From Acanthosoma haemorrhoidale (taxonomy: Eukaryota > Arthropoda > Insecta > Hemiptera > Acanthosomatidae): a stretch of 64,000 bases of DNA. The translations under genes were made by a program, and so were the position numbers. The notes below the pieces were generated by a model that ran no database searches, was not told where the DNA came from, and worked only from the letters and a program-made list of their open reading frames with translations. Shown in pieces: positions 32,101 to 46,300 of the stretch (the first letter of the stretch is position 1; each line of letters begins with the position of its first letter). The stretch covers positions 55,759,239 through 55,823,238 of the forward strand of contig OV884012.1 in assembly GCA_930367205.1 (NCBI GenBank), given 5' to 3'.

Positions 32101-32435
32101 ACTTGTAATAACGTATCTTTCCGAACAGTATGTACAGTCTTAATTAGAAATTCAGTTATATAAATTGACTGGTTTTGTACTTGTTGAGTAAAGACTTTTT
32201 TTTGAAAATTTGAAGTGATCAGGCCTATTGACGTTTTAGCGCCACCAGATCTTTGCAACAACTGCTATTATTTATTCTCTGAAAACCTTACTTAAGTAAC
32301 TGGCAATTTTTCCAGTGTATTTATGGACCAGACTAGATCAAAAACCTTCAGAAACTATAAGAATCTGTAGCCAAATATGTTCACTTATCGTAGTATTCAC
32401 TCTTGAGCGTATGTGGCTCTCGTGCTCTTGGTAAT
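29181..32435. other. Intronic stretch, no gene seen
   Basis: Very AT-rich. No ORF with family motifs and no repeat recognised. Confidence 0.5.
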
Positions 32436-32545
32436 ACAATCTGCCTTTTATAAGGCAATAATTAATAAGATAAATGCTCTCATTCATGCCATATTTACAG
32501 TTCATCATTCACTCACTCATTCATACAATATTTACAGACAGCCCA
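32436..32545 (-). mobile_element. LINE-B 3' end relic
   Basis: CAATCTGCCTTTTATAAGGCAATAAT and CTCATTCAT.CCATATTTACAG, with CATTCACTCACTCATTCATACAATAT, match 34365-34460 in the same orientation. It ends 104 bp before receptor exon B. Confidence 0.75.
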
Positions 32546-32573
32546 GAGAAAAAAATAAGATAAAAATAAATAA

Positions 32574-33489
<916 letters not shown>

Positions 33490-33830
33490 ATATATACATG
33501 TGTCCTCCGGCCAGCTTTGCTGTATGATGTATATTAACTTAACTGAGAGTACAGCTAAATGTGTGCTACAATTTCAGAACGAGGCTATGATAAAAGTTGT
33601 CAGACATACATCTTTCCAGAGGTTAAAGAACGCCGACCTGCACTTTTTGCTTGATGTGCCCTCGGTGGGTGAATTAATCCACCGGAGACACATAAAGTTT
33701 TTTGATTCTTTGCAGCACCTGGCATCATTTAATGTTTAACACTGTGACACCACCCCTATTACCATACCGATGGCTACAGGCTATCCAGGAAAACTAGTTT
33801 AGTTTTTATATTGATCAAAAATCAATTTGG
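33490..33830 (+). pseudogene. LINE-A 3' fragment: end of ORF2 reverse transcriptase plus 3' UTR
   Basis: The frame 33500-33739 contains ESTAKCVLQFQNEAMIKVV, SFQRLKNADLHFLL, VGELIHRRHIKFFDSLQHL. It matches the minus-strand frame at 58975-59238, which has the longer RPALLYGAPLFTHLTDNTAK lead. Such a C-terminus (PALLYGAP..., then LQHFQN) is typical of Jockey-like non-LTR retrotransposons. A diverged 3' UTR follows. It is 5'-truncated. Confidence 0.75.
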
Positions 33831-34339
33831 TTTGTTTCCTACATTTTTTTATGTACTTTACTTCATTGGTTATGTTATTTATTCACGAATCATTTCAAAA
33901 TGTGATTAGCATGTGAATATGGCAGCTGTGATTCTTTTTTCTAAGCAAGCAATCAGCTTTAAAGGAAGTAGATATATGTATTATGTCAGATATTTTTGGT
34001 TCATTCTGGTAAATCCAAAAAGAAAAAAATGTAAACATTCAAGAGTTAATAAACACATCTCGGGTAAACTCTATGAAATAACTTATATTTATCTACTCTC
34101 ATTTGGATGATAATCATAAAGCTTAACAAAAGTGAATTTTTATAATTCATTCAATTTTGTTTACTTACATTAGTTGTGAAGCGTCTCCTGGTACTTGTAA
34201 ATTCTCAATAAACTATCCCCATTTAATAAAATTTAGCATATTCTTTACATAATATAAGTAAAAAATAAACAATTGAGCGTTGTATGATAACCTTATTTTA
34301 GTGATCAAAGACAGCAACGATTATAAGATTTTATTATAT
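33831..34339. other. Intronic stretch, no gene seen
   Basis: AT-rich, with only a chance ORF at 33913-34110. Confidence 0.5.
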
Positions 34340-34745
34340 ATATAGAACTTTATTGTGCAATAATTACAATCTGCCTTTTATAAGGCAATAATAATACAGA
34401 CAAATGATCTCATTCATAACATATTTACAGTCATCATTCACTCGCTCATTCATACAATATGACATGATTGGAGAAACTGGCCATTGCCAGGACTCCCTGA
34501 CTGTCACGCGATTATAGCAGGTCACGAGGCCACTGCCGTTTCAGTCTCCGAGGAGGACTATAGGGATGAGTGGCGCAGTGCAAAGACTGTGCTACAGGAT
34601 TAGGGTGGTTGGAAAGGCTACTGTGGAATTTCATAAACTTGGAAGGGATGAGTTCTAGAATGTAGGGTATATTAAGGTCGTTATGAAGGGTTTTGTTGCT
34701 GACATAATAAGGGGCATTTACTATTGTTTTCAGGACTTTGGATTG
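34340..34745 (-). pseudogene. LINE-B 3' fragment: RT C-terminus and 3' UTR (Jockey-like)
   Basis: The minus strand reads APYYVSNKTLHNDLNIPYI, then LSNHPNPVAQSL and PPRRLKRQWPRDLL before a stop. This N.T.H.DL.IP...HPNP...RRLKR.WPRDLL pattern is the standard end of Jockey-clade ORF2. A 3' UTR ends AATAAAGTTC followed by TATATATA at 34340. Its 5' end is truncated near 34745. Confidence 0.85.
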
Positions 34746-37700
34746 AAAGGAATTTTATAAAATTAAAATATATTTTTGCTAGGCTAGTAGAGCACATTGG
34801 CAAGAACGATCAGGCACAATTCAGTTTTGTTTTTTTTCAGCATCACAATAAAAAGTTTCTTTGAACTTTATAGCCTCCTCTCCTTGTTTATTTGAAACTC
34901 TAGTAACGATAACTATATGTACTGTATGTTTAACCATTCGACAAATATTTTAGTAATTACTATTACAAGAATGACGACCATTTGGGGTTGAATTTCGTTT
35001 TTTCTAAGATTTGTCCATTTTGTTTATTGCTTTTATAAACAGTTCAATCTCATCTAACAGCTTACAGTTCTTTTTTTCTTTTTTCTCATGATTGATGACA
35101 GCCCTAATTGCCTTAAGCATATCTACGAATCTCTGAGTAGAGAATAAATGCTCCAACTGTAATGATTTATGCCCCCAACACTACTTTGAGTTTTTGCAGG
35201 TCTAATGACTTACTAGGTTATAACCCAATCTTAGGAAAATATACTTCAGATTAGTAATATTTTCCAAATTTGTAATTTATAATCTTCATTCCGTCGTTTA
35301 TATTCTATTGGAGTACGGCAGGAATAGCGTGAAAGGCCATGGAATTCAATTTCTGAAGCGTTTTAAGGTGCTACTTTAACTCATAATGTTTATTCATTAT
35401 ATTTTTATTCTTACGGAGTTAACATAAAATTAAAATATGCTTTACTCTGTTGTGTTATTACCGAAGGTTCAGGAATAAATATAAAGTGTATTTTCCTTCA
35501 TTTACTTCAACATGACTATAGACCTATACTGTGTGATTCATTGGACTCCTGCCTCTTGGTTCTGCCCAGACGCTTTTCACTTCTTAACTCCAACCATAAC
35601 ACTCCATCAATAGCCACTTTACCAACTGATCTCAGTTTCGACCACCCAGCTCTTCTTGTGCCCAAAATTGTTTTCTTGAGGGTGTTTTTTCCTTTATGAA
35701 TTCAGGAATTCATGATACATAGTCGACCCAGCGGAGACGTCCATGGTCTTGTCCGTTGGTTTCACTGTACAGTTGTGGCCAATACCGCTAATTTTGTTGT
35801 TGTGAGTTTTATTAAGTAATAAGTTAATTACCGTAAGTCAAAAAGACTGTTATTTTAATTTTAGTGGATTTTGATTCAACACTTGGCTGTCACTACTGGA
35901 TTAGTACTTGCCAACGGTAACTGTTTCTCCTCGTATCCTAAATGATTACTTACCAAATATTTTGTTGTTTAAAATTTAGAAGCGTATTTTTTGCCTTCTC
36001 TAATATTTTTCACGATCCACACACTATTTCTAAATGGCAGAAGACAAATTCTTGAACTTTTTATATCTGTCTAATATAGGCTGCATAGTTATGGTGCCAG
36101 CATTTGCCCAGCGTGATGAAAGATCCTCTTGTGTATTACATGACATAGCCTTCTAGGCTATATGAGATTTGCATATTTCCTGACTTTATTATTGTTACAT
36201 TCCAACTGATCCCCTTTTTAAGTCGGAGGTAGATCATGGATTTAAGCCGTTCACATTTTCTTTTGCTGCCAAACGCTCCAGAATATAAATGTTTTTTTTT
36301 TATTTCAAAACATATAAATTTAAGCAGTTCAATTGGTAAATTACTGCTGAGAGCATGTTTTTTTATAGCCTTTATGTCGGTTACTCGATGTAAGAGGTCG
36401 TGGGAATAAAAGCGCCCATGGTAGCCTTCCGTGGCTTAATGTTTTAATGGCATGCTCCTTCAATATTTCAAGGATCGTTGACTTTCCAGTAGAGGCCTGT
36501 GTTTTCTAAGTAGGTTCATTTACTCTAGTTCTTATTTTTCCAATAGATCTAAACATATAACTTGGTCAAAATTCACAAATTTAAAAATTCCAAAAAAAAA
36601 AAAGTAATAGGAGTAGTATACATTCTTGGTTTTGGAATGAATGAAATAAGGTTTTGTAATTAAAGGGAAGTTATGTGAAAATGATGATAAAAATAAATAT
36701 GGGGTAAAAAAAATGTAAAATAAATATAGAGAAGGGTATTCGAAAAGATTAGGGACGATCAGCACTTTTAACGGTCTTAATGGCGAGTCAGCCCCGGAAA
36801 ATTTTTATATTAATTTACAAAAGATAATATCGAACGTTTGGCTGAATCAATGTGGATGTTGATAGGAGCTGAGATTACTGGAGCTAAACCGACGGGCCTT
36901 AATACTCCTGACGATAAATGCAAAGAGGCCTTTTAATGACCATTGGCTCTTTTGTTGGGTATTCGTTCAGACCAATTAACCCAAGGGCCTCTGTTTTGTT
37001 TTTTGGATGGCTCAAAAGAGATTTAATCAATCAGAAACTTTTCAAGGTATATTTTGCAACCTCTATAGGGAGACTTCTACCCGAATTAAAACATCTGTCC
37101 CTCATTATCTCTTAATGCTAGTTAATAATCTTCTTAAGTCCTTACTTTTGTTTATAAATATTTGTATAAATTCATTGGCTATGGCTATAAATACTGTAGC
37201 TAATAGTTTACAAAAATGCCGAGGCTACTTATCCGGCGATCAACTAAAGTTAAATCGGGTAAATAATGAACACTAGTTATCAAGTGGTATACATGTATTT
37301 TTTATTTTTTTTGGAAATTTCAGTGTTTCGCGCCAATAGGCAAGGAGTATAATAATTATGTATACATATATCATACGCTCCATTAGTTGTGATTGTCTCC
37401 ATTGGCCACACGCTTTTTCTCCCACTCACCGTTGCTTTTGGTGAGTTGAATAGAAACATTTTTGTTTGAGTTATGGCCACAATTACCATGGGTTTATAAT
37501 AGTGGTTTGTGAGCAGCCTACACGTATCCCTTCTTTCAAATACTTCATTTCTTTCCAAAAGAGGCATTTCGACCCCTTTATCGGATGATAAGCAGATGCT
37601 TTACCAGATACATCAAGTTAAGCGTTATTGCTTTAAACCTTCTGTCGGGTCGTCTCTAGGGGGTGCCTGAACACCCTAGCCCTGGTGACAAGTGCGGATT

Positions 37701-40700
37701 GTTCGAGTTTATAACCTGGACAATCGTTCCATGACGGCGTTACTATTTGACTCTATTTATGATAGGTATGTGCCCCGACAATGCACTATGTTCAAGAGAA
37801 GAGGTACAGAGGTTTCATAAAGAATTAGTCAAGTTTTCAGGGTTCAAGCGGAAACCAAGCAAGCGTCAACGAGTAAAGGCCACGAGAGACTAATTAACAG
37901 GGCCAGGAGCCCTGCCTTGCCTGCTGGGAGGCTACAAGGGTCTAAGCCGGTGGTGGGTCCCACGCACACCTGTGGCGAGGAACGTGACCAGTGGTGAGGG
38001 ACGTGACCGCCGCCTTATTACCCGGCCAGGGGACAAGCCCTGGAGGTAGAGAGGGCCCAAAAGGGTTGTTATGTGTATGAACTGTTTATGACCTGTCTCG
38101 TGTGACTTAGTTGGCTTCCGCTTTTTATTGCTTAACACATTCACAATGATTTATATTTGTTTATAATACATTTAGTTCATGTTATTTTTACTTTTGCTTA
38201 CAATATATATGCAATAGAGTATAGGGTGATTTATCTTATGTAGTTAGCGGTCGCTACACCTTCTACTCTGTTTATTTGAACCTAAAGGCATATAATTCAA
38301 AACTTATTTTTTTTTACTTTTTCTAATTTTATAGTTGCCTCTTAATGGTAGTGGGGAGAGCAAGTAGGGGAGACCATTCACAACTACTGCATTCTTGTCC
38401 ACCATTCATGGCCAGCCGTACACTTGTCATGGATACTATAGTTTTGCGGTTTTTCTAACCTACCAAATTTTAATTTCTATTTTAATAATAGAAATTACAA
38501 ATATGATTAACTAGAAGAATTACCCGATGTTTCCCGGGAAAGTTTATTCGTATTTCGTGTTTTACATGATTTTCACACTTAACTAACTTTTACTTTTTTT
38601 TTCAAACCGCTGAGGTCGTGGTTAAGAACCCCATTGTACAGAGTCAATCAAAATGGTGCGTTAAGAAAACTGCTTTTGAATGTATATGTTAATAAAACTG
38701 ATTGTATAATAAAACCTAGTAACTCAATCAAGAAGGATTGGTTAGTAAGATCATTGAATCGTTTAATAGAGTGATACTGCAATATTAACTAACATTTTTG
38801 AAAATAAATTTTTGAAGACAGAATTTTGCAATATTCACTCTCTCTCACACACACACTCTCACTCCACCACCCGGCCTCAAAGATTCAATTTCATCAAATG
38901 AAAATGTGGTTTGAAGAGATATACTATCATTTTGCTTCAGGTGTAGGCAACTCCCTTTTTAAGCACATAGTCTTAAGTTTGTTTTTGTGTGTTAAGTTGT
39001 AAATGTATCTTAAGTTTGTACTTACGCTTATGCTTAAACAACCTGTTGTGAATACATTTGCGTTTCTTCGTCACGTTCCGTAGTTTGGAACGCTCATGTG
39101 AAAACCGTAGATGTTTGAGGGTCAAGACCCTTAAGAGTGGGCAACTGTCGCGGTCCGATAGAGAGGCCTACGCTATTAAAACATAACGTGGAGTGACTGG
39201 AAGTGGTGAGGGGGGGGGAGATATTGCGTTATCTCGCTCGGCTTTTAGCCCCCCCCCCTTCCAACCAACCCCTCAAACCTAGTTCCAGTAATGGGCTTAC
39301 ATGGACCCACAGACTCCCTCTTTCACCTCCTGCCTCATATGATAAGCCTGCTCTGCTCAGTGCTGTCGATGAATTAGCAAAGGCTGTAGGTACGGTGACT
39401 TATACTCCAAAAACTTTAAATCTGCTTCACTACTCCATGTAACAGAAATGAATGAAACGTGATGAATCACACATTTAATGGTATAGTTTGGCGTCCACAC
39501 CATGAACAGTACCTAAAAATGCAAGTCTTGATGTATTCCACTTTCATCACACAATCATGCGTATAGGTACATTTTTATTGCCAGTTTTTATATGAGTAGT
39601 CCGCAAAGTTCCCAACACATAATTATGTGGGTGGTGAAAAAATTGTAAAAACATTTTCGCTGAAAGTTTAAATGGGTGTAAGTAATTGCTGTCCACCGAA
39701 ATTATTTCAGTATCATCAGAGTATGAAATGGAACTGCCTTGCAACATGGTATACTTCTGAAAAGTTCATTAGTTGAATAAAAGTTGTGAACGAGATATCA
39801 TTGTCAGTAAAATTACATTTTGTAATTACAGTTTGAGAAAACACAAACTAAACTACATATATTTATAATCAGGAACGTTAAGATCTTTAATCTGATACCC
39901 TTCTCAAAATTTATTTTTTTATTATTGTCAGGACAGTTTAACTACTTTGGCCATTGACGTACCGATTAAAAATTTTAAAATTAATAATTATTTACAAATC
40001 CACAGATTATAATTTATTTTTCAAATTAGAAATTGAAATATTCTCTAGTACAGAGTGTTGTTGTTTTGAAGTTTACAAATGTCGGTCGGTAGTAATGGCA
40101 CATCGGTGGACGTCTTCTAAACATCAGATGTTCGGGTGAGACGAGTGCGGCCTCTCCTGTGTGAGACCTAACCATTTCCTCTCTTCTGGAAAGGTCGCAA
40201 TAATGTGACTCGGCAAAGTTCAATGGGTCAGCAACCCTTTTTCCGTACGACATTTATTCGTGGCATTCGTTAGTATGCACTGGCTCTCCTTCATTGATGG
40301 CTATTTTGGAATAGTCGTAGATATGGACGTTATGTTCGATATCAGATTGTCCTGGAAGAGATAAGAAGATAACTCTGTAACCGCATTTTTCAATATTTTT
40401 AGTGTGTAAGAGGGTCTAATTGACTAATGTATTTACGGAAAATAATTGTTGGACTGGTTTTAGATTGGAGGGGGAACAAATATTAAATATTTGTATCAAC
40501 GTCGGTATCGTGGTTGTACGGTTCATTTCCCATAGTTCTTCAGTGAATATTAAAATTAAATGGGTAAAGAGTGAAACTGGCACGATTGCAGAGCATATTA
40601 CACTTGGATTTTTGAAGCAGTCAATGAAAATTTACTTACTCCCAGTTGCTTTGTTCATCATGAAAAAAAGGGGGTTCTCTGCGAATCCTAAGGCTTCTGG

Positions 40701-42367
40701 AGTCTCTTTTGAAAACCAACAATTATGAAGTTTTAGGTGTGAGCCATATGGCTTGACTCTCAAAGTAATGACTGAAATATGATTTCAGAATCTAAAATTA
40801 TTCTAACTGATTAATTAATTGGACTTATTTATGGAGATTTCTCATCTCAGCCTAGGGGAGATAGAAACACACAGACAGATAAATAGGCAGCGACAACAAT
40901 GGCAATTCTGATTTCGAAAAAACCGTAATACTTAAGTCAGGAAGGTTTTGCAAATGGTACCGCTTGATCTTTACGCTTGAAATGATTGTGTATTGAAGAA
41001 AGCGACTAATATTTGCATTTAACATAGTGCTTAAATTTTATTAGTATAGTAGTATTACTCCATCCATTGATAACTGGTGTCGTGATTTTTCTCTTATTTA
41101 AAAATAAGTGTTTTTCCCCTTAACATTGTCAAAATTGTATGTGAACTAAACGTTATTTATTTGTTTAAGAATATAAATAAAATAAAGGCGCAGAAAGTGA
41201 ATAATAGTACCAAGAGATTCTCCTGGGAATTTTTTTGTTAAAAACTGTCAATAAATTCTTAGGAAAAAGCTACTTGGAAACAATATTTTTTGTTAAAATC
41301 TATTGGCACAAAAAGTTCTTGTCATAAAAAAAATAATATTTTAAATTATAATAAAAACATTGGCTGTAAGGACATGGCGTGGCGATTTTTTATTGTGGGC
41401 TCCCTAACATTATTTTTTAGAATATATTTGAGTTTCTTCAATTTTAAATTTAATTAAGAACTTTCGAAACGAATTTTAACCATAAACTAATCATGATATT
41501 TTGAAACTTTTCCGAATATACCAATAATATTTCAAAAGGATATTTCATTTGTGTAACAGCCATGGTAGAAAATACCTAACGGCATACAGTCAGATAAAAG
41601 TGCTTAAAACCGTAATTAAAACATTTTTCACTGCCGTACCAAAGCCTTTAATTTTATAAAGCATCACTCTTCACTTTAATTTTTACGTCTGTTATCGCAG
41701 AACGAAAGACGGATAGACACAAATATCTGGACTTGAGTCTGGGAGTAGAGTAGCTCCCTTCCAGCTTATGACAATTATTGTAGATAATAAAGAAGCGAGC
41801 AGATTAATTGTCTATCGCCTTAGTACTTGTATATTTACCTAATTAAAAACCGTATAATGAATTATCCAATATTCTCCTGAAAAGTAGTCAACTAATAACC
41901 ATACTACAATTGAACCCTAATTTCCTTACTACAATTGGATTTGAATCGACGATCATACTTTTGTTTGAAAAGAATATTATTACTTTGTTACATATTATTT
42001 CACACTTCAACTTTTACCATCATGGTTAAAAAAAAGAAAATATTTTCGTCAAAATAATTATTACAGCACGAAGTCGGGTCAGTTAATCAAAGACTGGCGA
42101 TCATGGTGTCGAGTTGTCAGCTATCTCTGTCAGGGCCTATCTCACCCATTTTTCTCTGTCACCGTCCACTTCCAACTATTATCTCAACTGGCACCGCACT
42201 TGTTGACAGAGAGTCATAAAAATTTATTTGTTAGCGAGAGGGGATGTGGTGGCCTGCATTAACTTACCCCACCTCAAAATAAATATTTATAAAATATTTT
42301 ATTGTTATGAATTATTAAATAGAGGTTTCACTAAAAGTATTCATCCAACATAAGCTCCTGGACAAAA
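34746..42367. other. Intronic stretch with one GC-rich island (37620-38070) and no supported gene
   Basis: Mostly AT-rich. The island at 37620-38070 includes a short imperfect internal repeat (GAGGAACGTGACC / GAGGGACGTGACC near 37977 and 37998). Around 35530-35780 a weak LINE-like stretch may exist on the minus strand (HGRLRWVDYV) but is too short to call. Other GC-richer bits at 39110-39430 and 40040-40250 are unclassified. Confidence 0.4.
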
Positions 42368-43345
42368 TCAGTGCGTCACTTTATTTTTTATAGCATGCTC
42401 TATTAATAGATTCTTTACACATTTATAATAAAGACTATTTTTTGGTAACATGATCAACATTAAAAGGGCAATTGTGAAAAAGAAGAAAAGGTATATGATA
42501 CAAACAGTTTTAATGTGAGAATGAGTCTCATACGCGAAGTTAATTAGAAAAAAATGTTTGGCTTGTACAAGAGCTTCCAGTCGTCGCGGCATTGACTGGA
42601 TGACGCGGCCAATGTCCTCTGGAGGAATGATCTCCCATTCGTCCAATACAGCGTTTTGAAGTTCAACAAGTGATGTTAGTGGATGATTCTCAGCTCTGAT
42701 ACGCCTCTTCAACATATCCCATACGTGTTATATGGGATTAACAACCGGACTTTGGAAGGAATTTCTACTTCCTGTAAGTAGGTAGTCACGATACAAACAG
42801 TATGTGCCTCACATTGTCTTGGAGTTAAAGGAAATTTTCACCAATACATGGTGCTAATAGCATTTGCTATTGGCTCGAGGATGCTCGGCTCATACCCCCC
42901 TGCAGAGAGTGAGCCCTCGTTTATTATTTGTAACTATGTGCGGGCTTCCAAACCTATGCCAGACCACACGCAGGACCATCTACAAACGGCAATCTTGGAT
43001 ATATGTTCCATGGCAACAAACAGGGCGTTTTAGCACCCTTATTCGACCATCTGAGGAATGTAGGGCAAACTATGACTCGTCACTGAACTTAAAACTTAAA
43101 AACAAAATCACTCTCCAATCAGCGATTTTTCAATTTGCATACTGCCATGAAAATTCAAGTCTGGCTACTCGATGCTGTTTGATGAGAAGTAGACCAGTGG
43201 CAGGGGTTCTGGAGGTCACTCCATTTGCTTTGCGGAGGCTTCGTCTTGTTGTTTGGTCTGAAATCACCACGATACTGGCGAATGAACTTCATTTTAAAGT
43301 CGAAGACTTGTTTGGAACCTCTGGCTTAAGCCCGAAAGCATCATG
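42368..43345 (-). pseudogene. Decayed Tc1-like transposase
   Basis: Several minus-strand frames together give a collinear Tc1 transposase relic. They show RSLRKANGVTSRTPATGLLL, HRVARLEF and the FSDES catalytic block of the DDE domain, then SSDGRIRVLKRPV. Further on come QSPVVNPI with a stop, HVWDMLKRRIRAE, and the C-terminal DIGRVIQSMPRRLEALVQAK. Frameshifts and at least three stops separate these pieces, and the central part is poorly kept. No terminal inverted repeats could be recognised by eye. Confidence 0.85.
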
Positions 43346-46300
43346 AATGGCTTATCTGACTGAAGTACGCCATAGCCGACCTTGCCTAGGGTCTCTTACG
43401 GTTGCTGCCTAACTCCCTGTATCGACGGGGTATCTGGCCATCCAACAAGTTTATTCCTAAGCGTGACGACTTACCTTGGAAACAAGCCTTCACCTAACTG
43501 TGTCAAGGCTCAAACTACGGTTTGTTCAGGCCAGGACTATCCATATTAAAGCTCCAGAAAACTCGAACTGAAAAAGAACTGAAGAAGAAACAAAACAATG
43601 AAAAAATGAAAAAAAGTCACTTAATAATAGAATAGAAAGGGGCCCGATAAGACACAGTCGGGAGTGTACCACATACTGAGTAATTTATATATTTACTCAA
43701 CAGAAGATTAGATTTGAGGATTATTTATAATCCAGACTCTATTACTAATGTCAGTGCTTATCAGATCAATTCAATTTAATTGTAATGAATATTTAAACAA
43801 AATAAATATAAAATAGAAAGTAATGTCCTAATTGTGTTCAGGAATCTACAATTTTTAAATAGAAGGAAAAATTATATTTAAAATTATATAATATCTACAA
43901 ATTTATTCTTTCCTATTTGCAAAAGTGTTTATGTTTAAACTTATTTACAACCATCAACCATTTATTATTAGTGGTATTGTTCTCAACTCAATCAATTAAA
44001 AATTTTCTTTTGTGAGAAAAATGATAAAAAAAAGAAAGACATAAGATAGTAAAATCAAACTCTTAGTGGCTTCATCAAGTTCAAGCGATTTAACTAATGG
44101 CTTCGGTATTAATTTTGCCACTCAAGGATCTTAAGATAATAGCTTAATATGAAGTACATACTCGTTTGTGACACTGCGAGATATTTTTTTTTTATGGTGA
44201 GACTTATAATCTTATAATCCTGTTTTCTTGTGTTTCTTCTGCCAAGTGGTAAATGGCATATCGGTGCATCAGGATTTTGTAGACAGTTTCTAAGAGGTGA
44301 TAACATTTATTTAAAGATGTGCTTAAATCCGCCGTTACACGGGAATTTATGTCAAATTTCACAGAATCGATGATCAAGTAGCAGTAAATTACCTCTAACA
44401 CCCTACACATCTTATATTTGAATTAAACTAACCTTCTAATTAGAAGATCAAAACGTCGTGAAAAAAACAGAGGTGTGAAAGAAAGACGGCAGAATGGGAA
44501 TGGACCTGTTCTCTGCCAGTAGTTCATTTCAATAGAAACGATTTTTATTTCGGTTTCGTTTATAACAGCTGATCGTACAAGGATCTGTAGCTGCAGCTGC
44601 AATTCGAAGAAATTCTTTCTTCCACTACCTCTGAACGAATAAAAGCAATGGAAAGCCTTAGGATTTTTGATAGTAGTGTTAGGCGGTAAGAGTATCACAA
44701 GTATCGATAAAAGTTCAGGCGATCACACTGAAAATACCTATTAAGCACTCACTTTTATGCTAGAGTTTCATTAGAATAATTTCATAAAAAAAAACATTTG
44801 TTACCTTTGCTTAAAAACTACAATTTTTAAAAAAGCCTGGAAAGGATATTTTTCATCATGTGACATAAACTGCTAAAACATTTTCCGAGAAAATGCAGAA
44901 TGGGCAAGCATTCTATACTTCCGAAAAATAATTGGTTTCGTGACCAAAAAATTCTGGTTTTGAGCGTTTTTTTCGTGAAACCACTGTGGGGCGTTAAGAC
45001 TGATCGTATCGCAAGGCGTCCGGCAAGCATCTGGAAAATCTCCGGCTTGTCACTTCAATCCTTTATATATGAACATATCAGGAAATTATAATGACTTTAG
45101 CCCCCACCTATGGGAAATTAATAGTTCATCTTTAAAATACTGAGCTTAAGCTAGGTGATTGCATCAGGGAAATCGCATAGTTATATCTTTAAGTCAAGAG
45201 CCGTGCTTGCACCATGGTAAACTTTCTCTGAGTACGGAATTTTTTGTAATTGATCAAAACAAGAAAAACAAGGAAAGTTCTAATGTTTGTTTTTTTTATT
45301 TCATACTCTTAAGAACGAATAATTCATTTATCGCATGAAAAGTGGGGTGATATATCGAAAATCAATCGACCAGGACTGTTATGATTAAAGCTTGCAGCGG
45401 GTTTTATTATCCCAGAACGATTTCTAAAGAAATTTCCTATAAGCTCAAAATCTAAATTGATAAAATAATGAAGGGATAAAAACCGCCTGATCTCTTGGGC
45501 CTTCTAAGTGGCTTGGATATCCCCGACAGTTCCAAACGAGTCTCTCCTAGGCCAGAACCGGAGAGACGTTAAATCAGCGTAGTAAGCGGGAAGACTTAGT
45601 GGCCTCAAACCCTGCTTAATCTAATTATGAAGCATGGCAAACACTGCAGTCCAACTTGGTTTGTTTACTTAACTAAATCTAACTTTGCTTCAAGTGTACT
45701 TCTGCCAGACGCTGGTGTGGTTGCGAAGCGCTGCTCTGTACCACGCTATCCTAGAATAAAAATCCGTTCCATGTCAGAGTATTGGACGGTCGTGCTTATT
45801 TTGAACAAAAATAGTCATTTACGTAATGTTAAAAAACTAATAACTCGCATATATTTGGTTGTAATTATAAATAAGCCAAAAAGAAGCCAAACCATCAAAC
45901 ATAAATAAAAAAATACATATAATAAACAGTAGGAAAATAGATGGCCAGATGGAAAAAGATAATAGCCAATTAGACTCCAAAATATTCTCATATTTCGTAC
46001 GTTTCACCATGATACCTGTTATTTTTAAGGGCTGTTCATTTTAAATAAAATGAGTAATTTACATTGAGCTGCTGGCATTATTATAACAAATCACTTATCG
46101 TCATGAGAGATGATCGAGAATATTGCGTCCCATCTGCTCTTGTGGGAGACTAGCTAGTTCTCCCTTAATTTCCCAGATATGATGGTGAAAATTCGGTCCG
46201 CACTACGTTATAAAATATAAGATTTTTTTGGAGACTAGTTGGCCATAGTATTTTTACTTCTCCCAATCTTCCACTGGAAGTCTTAAAAACTAATAAACAT

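Noticed and set aside
35530..35780. LINE-like stretch on the minus strand (HGRLRWVDYV)
   Set aside because: Only one short motif matches and the flanking frame contains stops without further domain similarity.
43480..43560. Right terminal inverted repeat of the Tc1 relic
   Set aside because: No matching left repeat could be found near 42240-42370 by eye.
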